This document shows, piece by piece, positions 8,538 through 17,510 of a stretch of DNA of 64,000 nt; the first letter of the stretch is position 1; every line of letters begins with the position of its first letter. The notes under the pieces are model-generated. The model was given only the letters and a program-made list of their open reading frames with translations, had not been told where the DNA came from and ran no database searches. The position numbers were made by a program, and so were the translations under genes. Origin of the DNA: Mangrovimonas cancribranchiae (GTDB lineage: Bacteria; Bacteroidota; Bacteroidia; Flavobacteriales; Flavobacteriaceae); the NCBI RefSeq assembly GCF_037126245.1, contig NZ_CP136925.1, positions 2,868,001-2,932,000 of the forward strand. The letters are read 5' to 3'.

Positions 8538-8968
8538 ACGTCTTCGTTTTTTCTTTCTGACAGTCCAAAGTCTATTTTATACCAAATACGCTCATGTAGG
8601 TAATATAAAACCATTTTTGTAATAATCTCTGCAAATCCTATTTTTAGTGCAGACAAAGGGTCTCCAGAAATAATCCAAGCCAATGTCATCGTATCAATTG
8701 TTCCTACCAATCGCCAAGTTATGGTTTTGGCTATATGACGTTTTCTACTCTCTAGTAAAACACCATCTTTTGATAGGTTTATTTTATACCAAACACGTTC
8801 ATGAAGATAATATAAAACTGTTTTTGTGGTAACTTCAGCTAGGCCTATTTTTAAGCCAGCTAGTGGATTTCCAGTAATTATCCAAGATAGAATAATGGTA
8901 TCTAAAGTACCAACAATCCGCCAGGTAATAGTTTTTGCAATATGTCGTTTATAGGAAACGTCTGCCAT
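8534..8968 (-). CDS. Tandem DUF2061 membrane protein of the cys operon
   Basis: The 144-residue product is two copies of one roughly 65-residue unit. Copy 1 (about residues 5-65) reads KRHIAKTITWRIVGTLDT...LHERVWYKI and copy 2 (about 75-136) reads KRHIAKTITWRLVGTIDT...LHERIWYKI. Each copy has a basic amphipathic start, two short hydrophobic helices and an HERxWYKI end, which fits DUF2061. Members of that family are often found next to sulfate-activation genes, but their role is not established; a membrane helper or small-molecule channel is only a guess. The copies are also visible as a repeat in the DNA. It starts one base after the cysQ stop and overlaps cysC. Confidence 0.85.
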   Translation of the reverse strand: MADVSYKRHIAKTITWRIVGTLDTIILSWIITGNPLAGLKIGLAEVTTKTVLYYLHERVWYKINLSKDGVLLESRKRHIAKTITWRLVGTIDTMTLAWIISGDPLSALKIGFAEIITKMVLYYLHERIWYKIDFGLSERKNEDV

Positions 8969-8969
8969 A

Positions 8970-9767
8970 TTATTGACTTACTAAAAAGTAACTGTTTAGT
9001 AAATTCTCTTTATTGTATTGAAGGGGTTGATTGGTTTCTTTTGAAATGACTTCTAGGCCTACAGCATTGCAAATAGCTTGTCCCGCAGCAGTATCCCACT
9101 CCATAGTTGGTGCATAACGTGGGTAAACATCGGCATTGCCTTCGGCTACTAAACAAAACTTTAAAGAACTTCCTTTAGAGACTATCTCAACCTCTTTACC
9201 CTCTGCCTTTAAGCTTTCTACAAAATCTAAGGTGTCTTGATTCATATGCGAACGACTGCCAACAACTGCTACTTTATTGGTATTGTTTTGTTTGGGTTGT
9301 AAGGGTTCTACTAAATCCAATATAGTTTCAACAGTAACATCATGTGACTCTAAATTTGCCTTAAACGCTTCGTTTTTTTCTACATCAGCAAAATAGATGG
9401 TTTTTACGGCAGGCACATAAATAACACCTAAAATTGGTTTACCGTTTTTAATTAATGCGATATTTACTGTAAACTCGCCATTTCTTTTTATAAATTCTTT
9501 GGTACCATCTACGGGATCTACTACCCAGCAGGTTTCCCAAGTTTTTCTAACAGCGTAATCTGTTTGTTTATTCTCTTCAGAAATAATGGGTATTTCTGTT
9601 GGAATCAAGAACGAATTAATAACATCATTAGCGCGTTTATCGGCCTCTGTTAATGGCGATTTATCGTCTTTTATTTCTACATCAAAAGCGGTGTCATACA
9701 CTTGCATGATAACCTTTCCTGCTTGTAATGAGGCTTTTATTGCTGTTTGTAGGCTTTTATTATCCAT
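8970..9767 (-). CDS. cysQ: 3'(2'),5'-bisphosphate nucleotidase
   Basis: CysQ removes the 3' phosphate of PAP, the inhibitory by-product of sulfotransferase reactions. The inositol-monophosphatase fold metal motifs are visible: ISEEN (about residue 79), WVVDPVDGTKEF (about 100-111) and the late MEWDTAAGQAIC motif. I start it at ATG 9767 (MDNKSLQTAIKASLQ), giving 265 residues. A longer frame opens at 9935, but its extra 56 residues do not resemble the family and would include the promoter at 9786-9815. It heads the cysQ-DUF2061-cysC-cysD-cysN group. Confidence 0.94.
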   Translation of the reverse strand: MDNKSLQTAIKASLQAGKVIMQVYDTAFDVEIKDDKSPLTEADKRANDVINSFLIPTEIPIISEENKQTDYAVRKTWETCWVVDPVDGTKEFIKRNGEFTVNIALIKNGKPILGVIYVPAVKTIYFADVEKNEAFKANLESHDVTVETILDLVEPLQPKQNNTNKVAVVGSRSHMNQDTLDFVESLKAEGKEVEIVSKGSSLKFCLVAEGNADVYPRYAPTMEWDTAAGQAICNAVGLEVISKETNQPLQYNKENLLNSYFLVSQ

Positions 9768-9785
9768 TGTTTGAAAATAAGAATA

Positions 9786-9815
9786 CAAAATTATCATTAA
9801 TATCCACTTAATCAA
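9786..9815 (-). promoter_or_regulatory. Promoter of the cysQ operon
   Basis: On the minus strand there is TTG (9815-9813), a 19-base spacer and TAATTTTG (9793-9786), the Bacteroidota -33/-7 pattern TTG-N19-TAnnTTTG. The -7 box is 18 bases before the cysQ ATG. It lies in a 157-bp gap after rfbD, so the sulfation genes can be expressed apart from the rhamnose genes. Confidence 0.65.
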
Positions 9816-9924
9816 GATAATTATATAAAATAACGTCTTAATTGTAAATGCGTTATGGATACGCCGTAGATTTCCCGTAGATAGTCCGTATAAGTAAGCG
9901 ATTTTTCTTACAAAGAGCTTAGGT

Positions 9925-10779
9925 TTATATAGCAAGCATGTTTTGAAGGCTATTTTCCCAATTAATTAGGCCATAGCTAAAAGTCTCCTCGACTTTTTTA
10001 GTACTTAGCACACTATAGTTTGGTCTGACGGCTTTTGTGGGAAATTCCGATGATGCTATTGGGATAATTTTTACATGCAACTTTGACAGTTCTTTTATCT
10101 TTTTAGCAAATCCAAACCAGCTAGTTTCTCCTAAGTTACTAAAATGATAAACGCCATAATTAGTAGATTGACTTGAAATAATATAATAAATAAACTTAGC
10201 TAAATCGCCAGCATAGGTTGGAGACCCTATTTGATCATCGACAACATTTAAAGCGTCCTTTTCTTTAAATAAACGCAACATGGTTTTCACAAAATTATGG
10301 CCATATTCCGAGTACAACCATGAAGTTCGTATTATAAAATAACGGTCTAGAATATCTTGTAAAAATATTTCACCTGTTAATTTTGATTCACCATAAATAT
10401 TAATTGGCGTAGTTGTGTTAGTTTCTTTGTAAGGGGTTCTATTTTTGCCATCAAACACAAAATCGGTAGAAATATGAATAAGTGTAGTGTTATGCTTCTT
10501 GCAGACCTCTGCGATATTTTTTACACCTTCAGCATTGACTTTAAACGCTAATTCTTGATTCTCTTCGGCTACATCTACAGCGGTATAAGCGGCACAATTA
10601 ACGCAAAAATCAAAGTTTTCTGTTTGAAATGCATTTTCAAGTTGATCTGTATTGGTAATATCTAAATCTGAAGAGCTTAAAAACACAAACTCTATAGAAG
10701 AGTTATTTTTTAAAACAACATCTTGTAAACATTGACCTAACTGACCTTGACTACCTGTTACCAGTATTCTTAAAACCAT
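9925..10779 (-). CDS. rfbD: dTDP-4-dehydrorhamnose reductase
   Basis: This is the last enzyme of dTDP-L-rhamnose synthesis, an NAD(P)H-dependent reductase. The N-terminal LVTGSQGQLGQCL is the Rossmann nucleotide loop, ISTDFVFDG is the active-site strand, and YGESKLTGE carries the Tyr-x3-Lys catalytic pair (near residue 128-132). The length of 284 residues is usual. The ATG at 10779 shares one base with the rfbC stop (TAATG), so translation is coupled. It is the last of four adjacent rfb genes; a promoter for the cys genes follows. Rhamnose is thus expected in the polysaccharide made by this locus. Confidence 0.95.
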   Translation of the reverse strand: MVLRILVTGSQGQLGQCLQDVVLKNNSSIEFVFLSSSDLDITNTDQLENAFQTENFDFCVNCAAYTAVDVAEENQELAFKVNAEGVKNIAEVCKKHNTTLIHISTDFVFDGKNRTPYKETNTTTPINIYGESKLTGEIFLQDILDRYFIIRTSWLYSEYGHNFVKTMLRLFKEKDALNVVDDQIGSPTYAGDLAKFIYYIISSQSTNYGVYHFSNLGETSWFGFAKKIKELSKLHVKIIPIASSEFPTKAVRPNYSVLSTKKVEETFSYGLINWENSLQNMLAI

Positions 10780-11321
10780 TAAAAATATTCTTTTAAAGTT
10801 GGTAAATCAGCATCTTTTTCTGATACAAGAATTTCTTCATTAGAAAGTTTCCAATTAATATTTAAAGTGGGGTCATTAAACATAATACCTGCTTCAGATT
10901 TTTTGTTGTAATAATTATCGCACTTGTAAGAAAAAATAGCTGTTTTACTTAGCACAGCAAAACCATGGGCAAACCCTCGAGGAACGAAAAGCTGTTTTTT
11001 ATTTTCTTCTGTTAATTCAATAGATATATGCTTTCCAAATGTGGGAGATTTTGGCCTAAGATCAACTGCTACGTCTAAAACAGCTCCTTTAACAGCTCTA
11101 ACAAGCTTAGCTTGAGCAAAATACCCTGTTTGAAAATGTAAGCCCCTTACTACTCCTTTAGTAGAAAACGATTCATTATCTTGTACAAACGTAACAGATT
11201 TGCCTATTAAATTATTAAATTGTTTTTGATTAAAGCTTTCAAAAAAATACCCTCTATCATCTTTAAAAAGATGAGGTTCAAGAATAAAACAATCTTTAAG
11301 CTTAGTCTCTGTTATTTTCAT
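10779..11321 (-). CDS. rfbC: dTDP-4-dehydrorhamnose 3,5-epimerase
   Basis: RfbC inverts carbons 3 and 5 of dTDP-4-keto-6-deoxyglucose, the third step to dTDP-L-rhamnose. The cupin-type enzyme is recognised by [14 protein letters not shown] (about 20-33), VVRGLHFQ with the catalytic His (about 57-64), [18 protein letters not shown] and [15 protein letters not shown]. The 180-residue length is normal. Its start lies 20 bp inside the rfbA 3' end and its stop touches rfbD. No odd features. Confidence 0.96.
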   Translation of the reverse strand: MKITETKLKDCFILEPHLFKDDRGYFFESFNQKQFNNLIGKSVTFVQDNESFSTKGVVRGLHFQTGYFAQAKLVRAVKGAVLDVAVDLRPKSPTFGKHISIELTEENKKQLFVPRGFAHGFAVLSKTAIFSYKCDNYYNKKSEAGIMFNDPTLNINWKLSNEEILVSEKDADLPTLKEYF

Positions 11322-12186
11322 TCTCTTTTTGTATTAGGCCTAATAAATTTTTGCCATAACCACTTTTCATCAATGGTTTTGCTAAATCTTTAAATTGTGT
11401 TTCTGTAATGTACCCCATTTCAAAGGCAGCAGCTTCAATAGATCCTATTTTAAGGCCTTGGCGCTCTTCAATAACCTCAACAAATTGCGAAGCTTGCATT
11501 AATGATTGAAATGTCCCTGTATCTAACCACGCCGTTCCTCTATCTAATATACTTACATTTAGTTTACCTTGTTCTAAATAGGCTTTATTTACATCGGTTA
11601 TTTCTAACTCGCCTCTTTCGCTAGGGGTGATATTTTTGGCAATATCGATTACACTATTATCATAAAAATAAATCCCCGGTACAGCATAATTGGATTTTGG
11701 CTCTTTAGGTTTTTCTTCTATAGAAATCGCTTGTCCATCATTATTAAATTCGACTACGCCATAACGCTCGGGGTCATGAACTCTATAAGCGTATATAATA
11801 CCTCCTTCTGGGTTATTGTTCTCTTGTAATAATTTTGACAACCCACTACCATAAAAAATATTATCGCCTAAAATCAAAGCAACTTTATCATTACCCACAA
11901 ATTTTTCGCCTATTATAAACGCCTCTGCTAAACCATTTGGTTGGTCTTGTACAGCATACTCAAAACGACATCCATATTTTTCGCCATCACCTAATAAATC
12001 TTTAAAAAGGGGAAGGTCTTTTGGTGTTGAAATAATTAAAATTTCCTTAATACCCGAATACAATAGTGTTGATAATGGATAGTAAATCATTGGTTTATCA
12101 TATACTGGCATAAGTTGCTTACTTACCGATAATGTTAAAGGGTGTAGCCGTGTACCTGAACCTCCTGCTAGAATAATTCCTTTCAT
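11302..12186 (-). CDS. rfbA: Glucose-1-phosphate thymidylyltransferase
   Basis: RfbA joins dTTP and glucose 1-phosphate to form dTDP-glucose, the first step of dTDP-L-rhamnose synthesis. The nucleotidyltransferase signature [20 protein letters not shown] is at residues 5-24, followed by [10 protein letters not shown] with the metal-binding Asp (about 105-114) and VEEKP-like [11 protein letters not shown] (about 155-165). The length (294) is usual. The end overlaps rfbC by 20 bp and the start overlaps the rfbB stop by 4 bp, so the four rfb genes act as one unit. Confidence 0.97.
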   Translation of the reverse strand: MKGIILAGGSGTRLHPLTLSVSKQLMPVYDKPMIYYPLSTLLYSGIKEILIISTPKDLPLFKDLLGDGEKYGCRFEYAVQDQPNGLAEAFIIGEKFVGNDKVALILGDNIFYGSGLSKLLQENNNPEGGIIYAYRVHDPERYGVVEFNNDGQAISIEEKPKEPKSNYAVPGIYFYDNSVIDIAKNITPSERGELEITDVNKAYLEQGKLNVSILDRGTAWLDTGTFQSLMQASQFVEVIEERQGLKIGSIEAAAFEMGYITETQFKDLAKPLMKSGYGKNLLGLIQKENENNRD

Positions 12187-13235
12187 TTATAATACTGTTT
12201 TTCATAATATAATTGATACGCACCACTTGTTACATGGTTTAACCACTCTTGGTTGTTTAAATACCAATCTATTGTTATAGACAATCCTTGCTCAAATGTT
12301 ACTGATGGTTCCCAACTTAATTCTTTATTAATTTTGTTGGCATCTATGGCATACCTTAAATCATGACCTGGTCTATCTTTTACAAATGTGATTAGTTTTT
12401 TAGATGTTCCAGAAGTTCTTCCTAATTTTTTATCCATTTGGCTACAAAGCAACTGTACCAAATCTATATTTTTCCATTCATTAAATCCACCTATGTTATA
12501 GGTTTCAGTATTTTTTCCTTTATGGAAGACTAAATCAATAGCTCGAGCATGATCAACAACATATAACCAATCTCTCGTGTAATTGCCATCGCCATAAACT
12601 GGCAATGATTTATTATTTATAATATTATTAATAAATAACGGAATAAGTTTTTCAGGAAATTGATTTTGCCCATAGTTATTAGAGCAATTAGAAATCACAT
12701 AGGGAATATTGTACGTTTCACCATAGGCTCGCACGAAATGGTCTGAGCTTGCTTTTGATGCTGAGTAAGGTGAATTTGGAGAATATGGTGTTGATTCTGT
12801 AAATAATCCTGATTCTCCTAATGTGCCATAAACTTCATCGGTACTAATATGATAAAAACGTTTACCTTCAAAATTACCTTCCCATAATTCCTTAAAAGCG
12901 TTTAACAAATTAAGTGTTCCTATTATATTTGTTTTTACAAATGCTAAAGGATCCTTAATAGAACGGTCTACATGAGATTCAGCAGCCAAATGAATAACAC
13001 TCTCGAATTGGTGTTTTTGAAAAAGATGTGTAATTAAATTCTCATCATTTATATCAGCTTTAATAAAATGATAATTGGTTTTAGCCTCAACATCTTTTAA
13101 ATTTTCTAGATTACCCGCATAAGTTAAGGCATCAAGGTTGTAAATTTCATAATTAGGATACTTATTAACAAATAACCTAACGACATGAGACCCTATAAAA
13201 CCTGCACCTCCTGTAATTAATATGGTTTTATTCAT
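12183..13235 (-). CDS. rfbB: dTDP-glucose 4,6-dehydratase
   Basis: RfbB converts dTDP-glucose to dTDP-4-keto-6-deoxyglucose using bound NAD. The N-terminal [18 protein letters not shown] is the Rossmann loop; [20 protein letters not shown] and [15 protein letters not shown] (Tyr-x3-Lys) are the catalytic and structural motifs. I start at ATG 13235 ([10 protein letters not shown]), 350 residues. An ATG at 13247 is in frame but adds only four residues. Either start overlaps the Wzz-like gene, by 8 bp for the chosen ATG. Confidence 0.96.
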   Translation of the reverse strand: MNKTILITGGAGFIGSHVVRLFVNKYPNYEIYNLDALTYAGNLENLKDVEAKTNYHFIKADINDENLITHLFQKHQFESVIHLAAESHVDRSIKDPLAFVKTNIIGTLNLLNAFKELWEGNFEGKRFYHISTDEVYGTLGESGLFTESTPYSPNSPYSASKASSDHFVRAYGETYNIPYVISNCSNNYGQNQFPEKLIPLFINNIINNKSLPVYGDGNYTRDWLYVVDHARAIDLVFHKGKNTETYNIGGFNEWKNIDLVQLLCSQMDKKLGRTSGTSKKLITFVKDRPGHDLRYAIDANKINKELSWEPSVTFEQGLSITIDWYLNNQEWLNHVTSGAYQLYYEKQYYK

Positions 13236-14280
13236 ATGATAAAACATATTTGGTTAGTCTTCTAATTAAATAAACAAAACACAATAAAACGAATGCTATA
13301 ACAGGAAATATTAAAATATACATATTCCAAATGCTTGAATATTTAGCTCCAACATCTTGAAAGCTAGATAAGGTATCGAAAAAGACATCTTCTTCTACTT
13401 TTTGAGATTCTAAGTCACTTAACTCTTCCTTTAATTTCATTTCTTCTTTAAGTAACTCAAACTCTTTTGTTTTTGTTTTTTCCTGAATAAAGGACATGCC
13501 ATCTCTTGTTGAATAAGAACCCTCTTTAGATTTTGACTCTTCTGTCATAACGTTAATATAAACTTGCTTAAGAGAATCAATCTCTTTAAGTGATGACAAC
13601 ACTTTTTCTTTCCTAATAGCAATTAAAGAATCGCGTTTTTTCATTTTCTTTTTAGAATAATAATTCTCAAAAGTTGAATTAAAGCCCTCCTCTAAAGACC
13701 TAAAAATATTCTTTTTAAAAGATCTAACACTAATTTCAAAAATATCCCCTGAGTAAATGCTTCTGTTCTCAATAAAATCATCAAAACCAATATCTTGTGC
13801 TCGAACACTATCTATTGACTTTATAAATTTGTCGTATTGAAGTATTTTGTCATTTTCATTTTCAGGGCCTGGATTAATTTCAAATTCAATTAGTTTTGCA
13901 GCATCTTCATTAGTAATATCAAACAATTCTGATAGTTGGTTATAATCCCTCTCACCTATTAAGGCATTATAATAATTAATATTTGTAACCAGCTGAAACT
14001 TAGAGTCAAAATAGGGTTTAACAAGCATTTGAGACTCATAAACATCTTTCTGGGTTCTTTGTAAAACAACCCCTACAATAGCAGCCAACAACATAACTAT
14101 TGCAATAAGTTTAAAGTTTTTAAATATAGCCTGTAAAGCATAAATAAACACTGAAAAAATAGCCTTAAAAATAACCCCAATAAAATGAAATAGCTTGGTA
14201 AATAAATTACCAATCATATTAAAGATTTGAATTAAATCTATTTCTTCAGAAGGTGTATGTTCTGGTAAATTTTTACTCAT
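13228..14280 (-). CDS. Wzz-like chain-length determinant / polysaccharide co-polymerase
   Basis: A 350-residue inner-membrane protein. After a short acidic N-terminus there is a long hydrophobic/amphipathic zone (about 18-53) and a clear membrane helix (LIAIVMLLAAIVGVVLQ, about 57-73). A periplasmic domain with a Glu/Lys-rich coiled coil (about 200-300) follows, then a second helix (ILIFPVIAFVLLCFVYLIRRL) near the end. This two-helix, coiled-coil layout is that of Wzz proteins, which set polymer length together with Wzy. No cytosolic kinase domain follows. The extra hydrophobic zone before the first true helix is unusual. Sequence is too diverged for a firm family name. Confidence 0.65.
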   Translation of the reverse strand: MSKNLPEHTPSEEIDLIQIFNMIGNLFTKLFHFIGVIFKAIFSVFIYALQAIFKNFKLIAIVMLLAAIVGVVLQRTQKDVYESQMLVKPYFDSKFQLVTNINYYNALIGERDYNQLSELFDITNEDAAKLIEFEINPGPENENDKILQYDKFIKSIDSVRAQDIGFDDFIENRSIYSGDIFEISVRSFKKNIFRSLEEGFNSTFENYYSKKKMKKRDSLIAIRKEKVLSSLKEIDSLKQVYINVMTEESKSKEGSYSTRDGMSFIQEKTKTKEFELLKEEMKLKEELSDLESQKVEEDVFFDTLSSFQDVGAKYSSIWNMYILIFPVIAFVLLCFVYLIRRLTKYVLSYE

Positions 14281-14292
14281 TTGATGTTATGA

Positions 14293-15981
14293 TTAATTAA
14301 ATATTTGTTTTAAAATTTGTCTTGTAATTAAATAGGTTGGCTTTACACCAGAGGTGCCTAAACCACCAGAGGCTAATGTGCTTCCTGTTTCTAAGGGGTT
14401 ATCACTAGCATAATAAGCATATCTTACTTTAACCTTTTCATTTATATTTCCTCTAACGCGCGAAGCCGCTTGTATGGCTTTTTGGTAATGTGCACCTTCC
14501 ATTTCCAAACCTATAACATTCCACGTAGAATTGTAAAAGAATTTTAAAATTTCTTTGTTCTGTAATGAGGTTCCTAAAACGGTTATCATAGCGCCTTCAT
14601 ACACATCTATGCCTTGGTCTTCTATATCACTCTTAGACAATTCGTTTTTAAAGGGGTAATTATCTGCGGTGCCTTCAAAAATGTGTGCCGATGGAATCAT
14701 AATATCGCCTTTGCCACCTTCTAAAATTCCTGCTTTGCCCATAATAGATATAGACTCTACATTTAAATGAGCGTTATTCCCATTAATTTTAATGGGTTTT
14801 AACAACTCATCCATAGTTTCGTAAGCTTGTTCCCCAAATGCATAATCCATAACAAAAATCACAGGTTGCTCGCTTGACTTTGATTTAGATGTGACTTCTA
14901 AATCGGTTTTTTCTAAATCTATCTTAGATGTATCAAAAATTTGTACGTCAATATTAGTTCCTGAGTGATCTGGTATATATATCATGCCATTCTGCAACGC
15001 TAGTTTTTCTACTTTATTGCGTAAAGCTTTGTTTTTACCTTGACTTAAGTCTTCATAAACTTCAAAAATAGATTTTTTGCTAAGTTCAGATTTCAAAGCT
15101 ATTGGTGCAAAAAGCGAATTCATAACACTGTGCATATTAGCACTTATTATATGAATAGGTTTTTCTAGTAAACCATGCTTTTCTAATACTTGCTTAATGT
15201 TATCTGCCCAAATTTCGCCATGAATATGATGCCCTAAACGCTCTCTTAATACTGGACTAAAGGTTACCGTTCTTTTATTGCTGTTTACTTGTTCTTCTAT
15301 GGCTAGTTTTCCTAACCAATAAACAATATGAAGTAAGCGTTCTGGTTGTGTTGGCGTAGCAAAATCGCTATAAACTTGGGTAAGCTTACTAAAGGTTCTT
15401 CCTAAAATATTGGCTGTGTGCGTTATAGCTATTTCACGTTCTTTTTGAGTAAGCTTTTTTGTGGACAAAACAGCTTTCTCTAGCTTAATCCAATCTCTGG
15501 TTGTTGTACCTTGTTCATCTATTAGAACACGGTTACTTATTTTATGAGACTCTACAAACAAAAACGTAAGATGCGTTAAAATATCGTAAATTTCAGATCG
15601 TCCTCTTGTTACCTCAATATTCATTTGTTCTTCATCAATACGGTAACAATTACGTCTTCTTTTGGGTGGAATAATAGGTTTAAAATGGGAACTCCCATAA
15701 CCTTCGTCACTAGTAAGGTTAATGTAAGTACATTCTTCAATGCCTTGTGGTAATCTATCTATAACGTATAAAAGGCCTTCTAATTCGGCTTTTTCTTCGG
15801 CTACAGAACCATAAATTTCTGGACGTAGTAGTAGTAATGCTTCACGTAACGTTTCGCCAGAAACACCCATGGGTTTATAAAAGCCTCTATTAAACAAATG
15901 GCGCATAGTAATATACATGCGCTCTATGGCATTTGAACTTTCTTGAGCTCGTGTTCGTCCTTGATGTTTTCCTTTATTCAT
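14293..15981 (-). CDS. DUF6909-like protein with a nucleoside-phosphorylase-like C-terminus
   Basis: This matches my memory of the Bacteroidota family annotated DUF6909, of unknown function. The N-terminal half is helical (AQESSNAIERMYITMRHLFNRGFYKP, then a basic KRRRN stretch). The C-terminal half has features of the purine nucleoside phosphorylase/AMP nucleosidase fold: SISIMGKAGIL followed by GDIMIPSAHI, MITVLGTSLQN, IGLEMEGAHYQKAI (Glu-Met-Glu), and YASDNPLETG near the end. A nucleotide- or nucleoside-cleaving or -binding role is therefore plausible but inferred. I use ATG 15981 (562 residues) because the longer frame opens at TTG. It is flanked by the GH3-family gene and the Wzz-like gene, 12 bp before the latter. 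Confidence 0.7.
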   Translation of the reverse strand: MNKGKHQGRTRAQESSNAIERMYITMRHLFNRGFYKPMGVSGETLREALLLLRPEIYGSVAEEKAELEGLLYVIDRLPQGIEECTYINLTSDEGYGSSHFKPIIPPKRRRNCYRIDEEQMNIEVTRGRSEIYDILTHLTFLFVESHKISNRVLIDEQGTTTRDWIKLEKAVLSTKKLTQKEREIAITHTANILGRTFSKLTQVYSDFATPTQPERLLHIVYWLGKLAIEEQVNSNKRTVTFSPVLRERLGHHIHGEIWADNIKQVLEKHGLLEKPIHIISANMHSVMNSLFAPIALKSELSKKSIFEVYEDLSQGKNKALRNKVEKLALQNGMIYIPDHSGTNIDVQIFDTSKIDLEKTDLEVTSKSKSSEQPVIFVMDYAFGEQAYETMDELLKPIKINGNNAHLNVESISIMGKAGILEGGKGDIMIPSAHIFEGTADNYPFKNELSKSDIEDQGIDVYEGAMITVLGTSLQNKEILKFFYNSTWNVIGLEMEGAHYQKAIQAASRVRGNINEKVKVRYAYYASDNPLETGSTLASGGLGTSGVKPTYLITRQILKQIFN

Positions 15982-16007
15982 AAAAATAGTTGCCGACAAA
16001 TATAATA

Positions 16008-17510
16008 TTATTTGATTAAAGCTAATGTAATTAAATTATTAGCAATAGACCTATCATTTGATAATCTAGGTAGTTTGTTTTGTCCGCCTAATTTACCTAG
16101 ACTTTTCATATGTTCTTGAAAGCCATTTTTCTTGACCATGGTGATTTTTAATGGTTGTAGAATTTTCCCTTCAATTAAATCTAAATAATAACTGTTTTGT
16201 TGCTGAAGTGACCTATCAATTTTATTGATAAACTCCTGCATATCTTTAGGCTCTTTTTCAAATTCTATAAACCATTCATGATATGGTAAGCCTTCTTCTG
16301 GCGTTATTTGTGGCGCTACCGTAAACTCATTTACTGCTACTTGTGTGCCTTCAATGCCATCTTTTAAGGCTTGTTCCACCTCTTTACCAATAACATGTTC
16401 ACCAAAGGCCGAAATAAAATGTTTTATTCTTCCTGAAACAATCACGCGATAAGGTTTCGTGGATGTAAATTGAACCGTATCGCCAATATTATAACCCCAT
16501 AAACCTGCTGTAGTAGAAATAATCATGACATAGTTTACACCAACCTCAACATCTTTTATAGTTATTCGAGTTGGGGTTTCATTGAAAAACTCATCGGCTT
16601 TTACAAACTCATAAAAAATCCCTGAATCTAACTGAAGCAACATACCTTTTTCGTTTTGCTTATCTTGAAAAGCAAAAAAACCTTCGCTGGCTGGGTACAA
16701 CTCAATACTATCGACTTGTCTTCCTATTAAATTTTCAAATTTAGACTTATAGGGTTCGTAATTTACACCTCCAAAAATAAATAAGTCGAAATTTTTAAAA
16801 ACATCACCAACCTTTTTTCCTGTTTTCGTCACAATTCTTTCAAAATACATTTGTACCCAAGATGGTATTCCAGAAATAACGGTCATATTCTCTGGTAGCG
16901 TTTCTTTTACTATGGCATCTACTTTGGTTTCCCAATCTTCAATGCAATTGGTCTCCCATGATGGCATACGGTTTTTTTGAAGATAGTTTGGCACATAATG
17001 CGCTACAATTCCCGATAATCGCCCTAATTCGATACCGTTTTTTTTCTCTAATATTGGACTACCTTGTAGGAAAATCATTTTGCCATCAATAAATTTCGTG
17101 TTTCCTGTTTCGGCAACATACATTAAAATAGCGTTTCTTGCTGCTTTAATATGCGTTGGCATACTTTCTTTGGTAATAGGAATATATTTTGCTCCCGATG
17201 TTGTTCCAGAGGTTTTAGCAAAATAAATAGGTTTTCCTTTCCATAGAATATTTTCCTCTCCATTAACAACGCGTTCTACATAGGGTTTTAAATCCTCGTA
17301 ATCTCTTATAGGAACACGCTTTTTAAAATCTTGATAGGTATTTATACTAATAAAATCATGATCTTGTCCAAACACAGTAGAAGCTGCTTCACTAATTAAA
17401 TTTTGAAAGACTTTTTCTTGTGTTTCAATAGGATTATTAGCCCATTTATTTATGGACTTTGCTACAAGTTTTGCAAAAGGTTTTGCTAATACAGATTTTA
17501 TTGATGGCAT
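16008..17510 (-). CDS. GH3-family acyl-acid-amido synthetase-like protein
   Basis: The 500-residue product belongs to the GH3 superfamily, adenylate-forming enzymes best known from plants, where they join acyl acids such as auxin or jasmonate to amino acids. The ATP-binding loop KTSGTTSGAKYIPIT (about residues 99-113), LYPASEGFFAFQ (about 268-279), YNIGDTVQF (about 330-338) and the later SGRIKHFISAFGEHVIGKEVE (about 351-371) fit ATP and acyl-adenylate contacts. Bacterial members have mostly unknown substrates. It begins directly after the M23 peptidase stop and precedes the DUF6909-like gene by 26 bp. The function in this organism is open; lipid or amino-acid conjugation is the general expectation. 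Confidence 0.85.
   Translation of the reverse strand: MPSIKSVLAKPFAKLVAKSINKWANNPIETQEKVFQNLISEAASTVFGQDHDFISINTYQDFKKRVPIRDYEDLKPYVERVVNGEENILWKGKPIYFAKTSGTTSGAKYIPITKESMPTHIKAARNAILMYVAETGNTKFIDGKMIFLQGSPILEKKNGIELGRLSGIVAHYVPNYLQKNRMPSWETNCIEDWETKVDAIVKETLPENMTVISGIPSWVQMYFERIVTKTGKKVGDVFKNFDLFIFGGVNYEPYKSKFENLIGRQVDSIELYPASEGFFAFQDKQNEKGMLLQLDSGIFYEFVKADEFFNETPTRITIKDVEVGVNYVMIISTTAGLWGYNIGDTVQFTSTKPYRVIVSGRIKHFISAFGEHVIGKEVEQALKDGIEGTQVAVNEFTVAPQITPEEGLPYHEWFIEFEKEPKDMQEFINKIDRSLQQQNSYYLDLIEGKILQPLKITMVKKNGFQEHMKSLGKLGGQNKLPRLSNDRSIANNLITLALIK

Noticed and set aside
9768-9935. N-terminal extension of cysQ
   Set aside because: The 56 extra residues do not look like the family, and a good promoter lies inside them.
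15982-15999. TTG start of the DUF6909-like gene; likewise for the M23 gene (18398), the methyltransferase (28934) and the 67-residue gene (38683)
   Set aside because: Each has an ATG shortly after it that fits the protein better, and for M23 a -7 box lies between the two.
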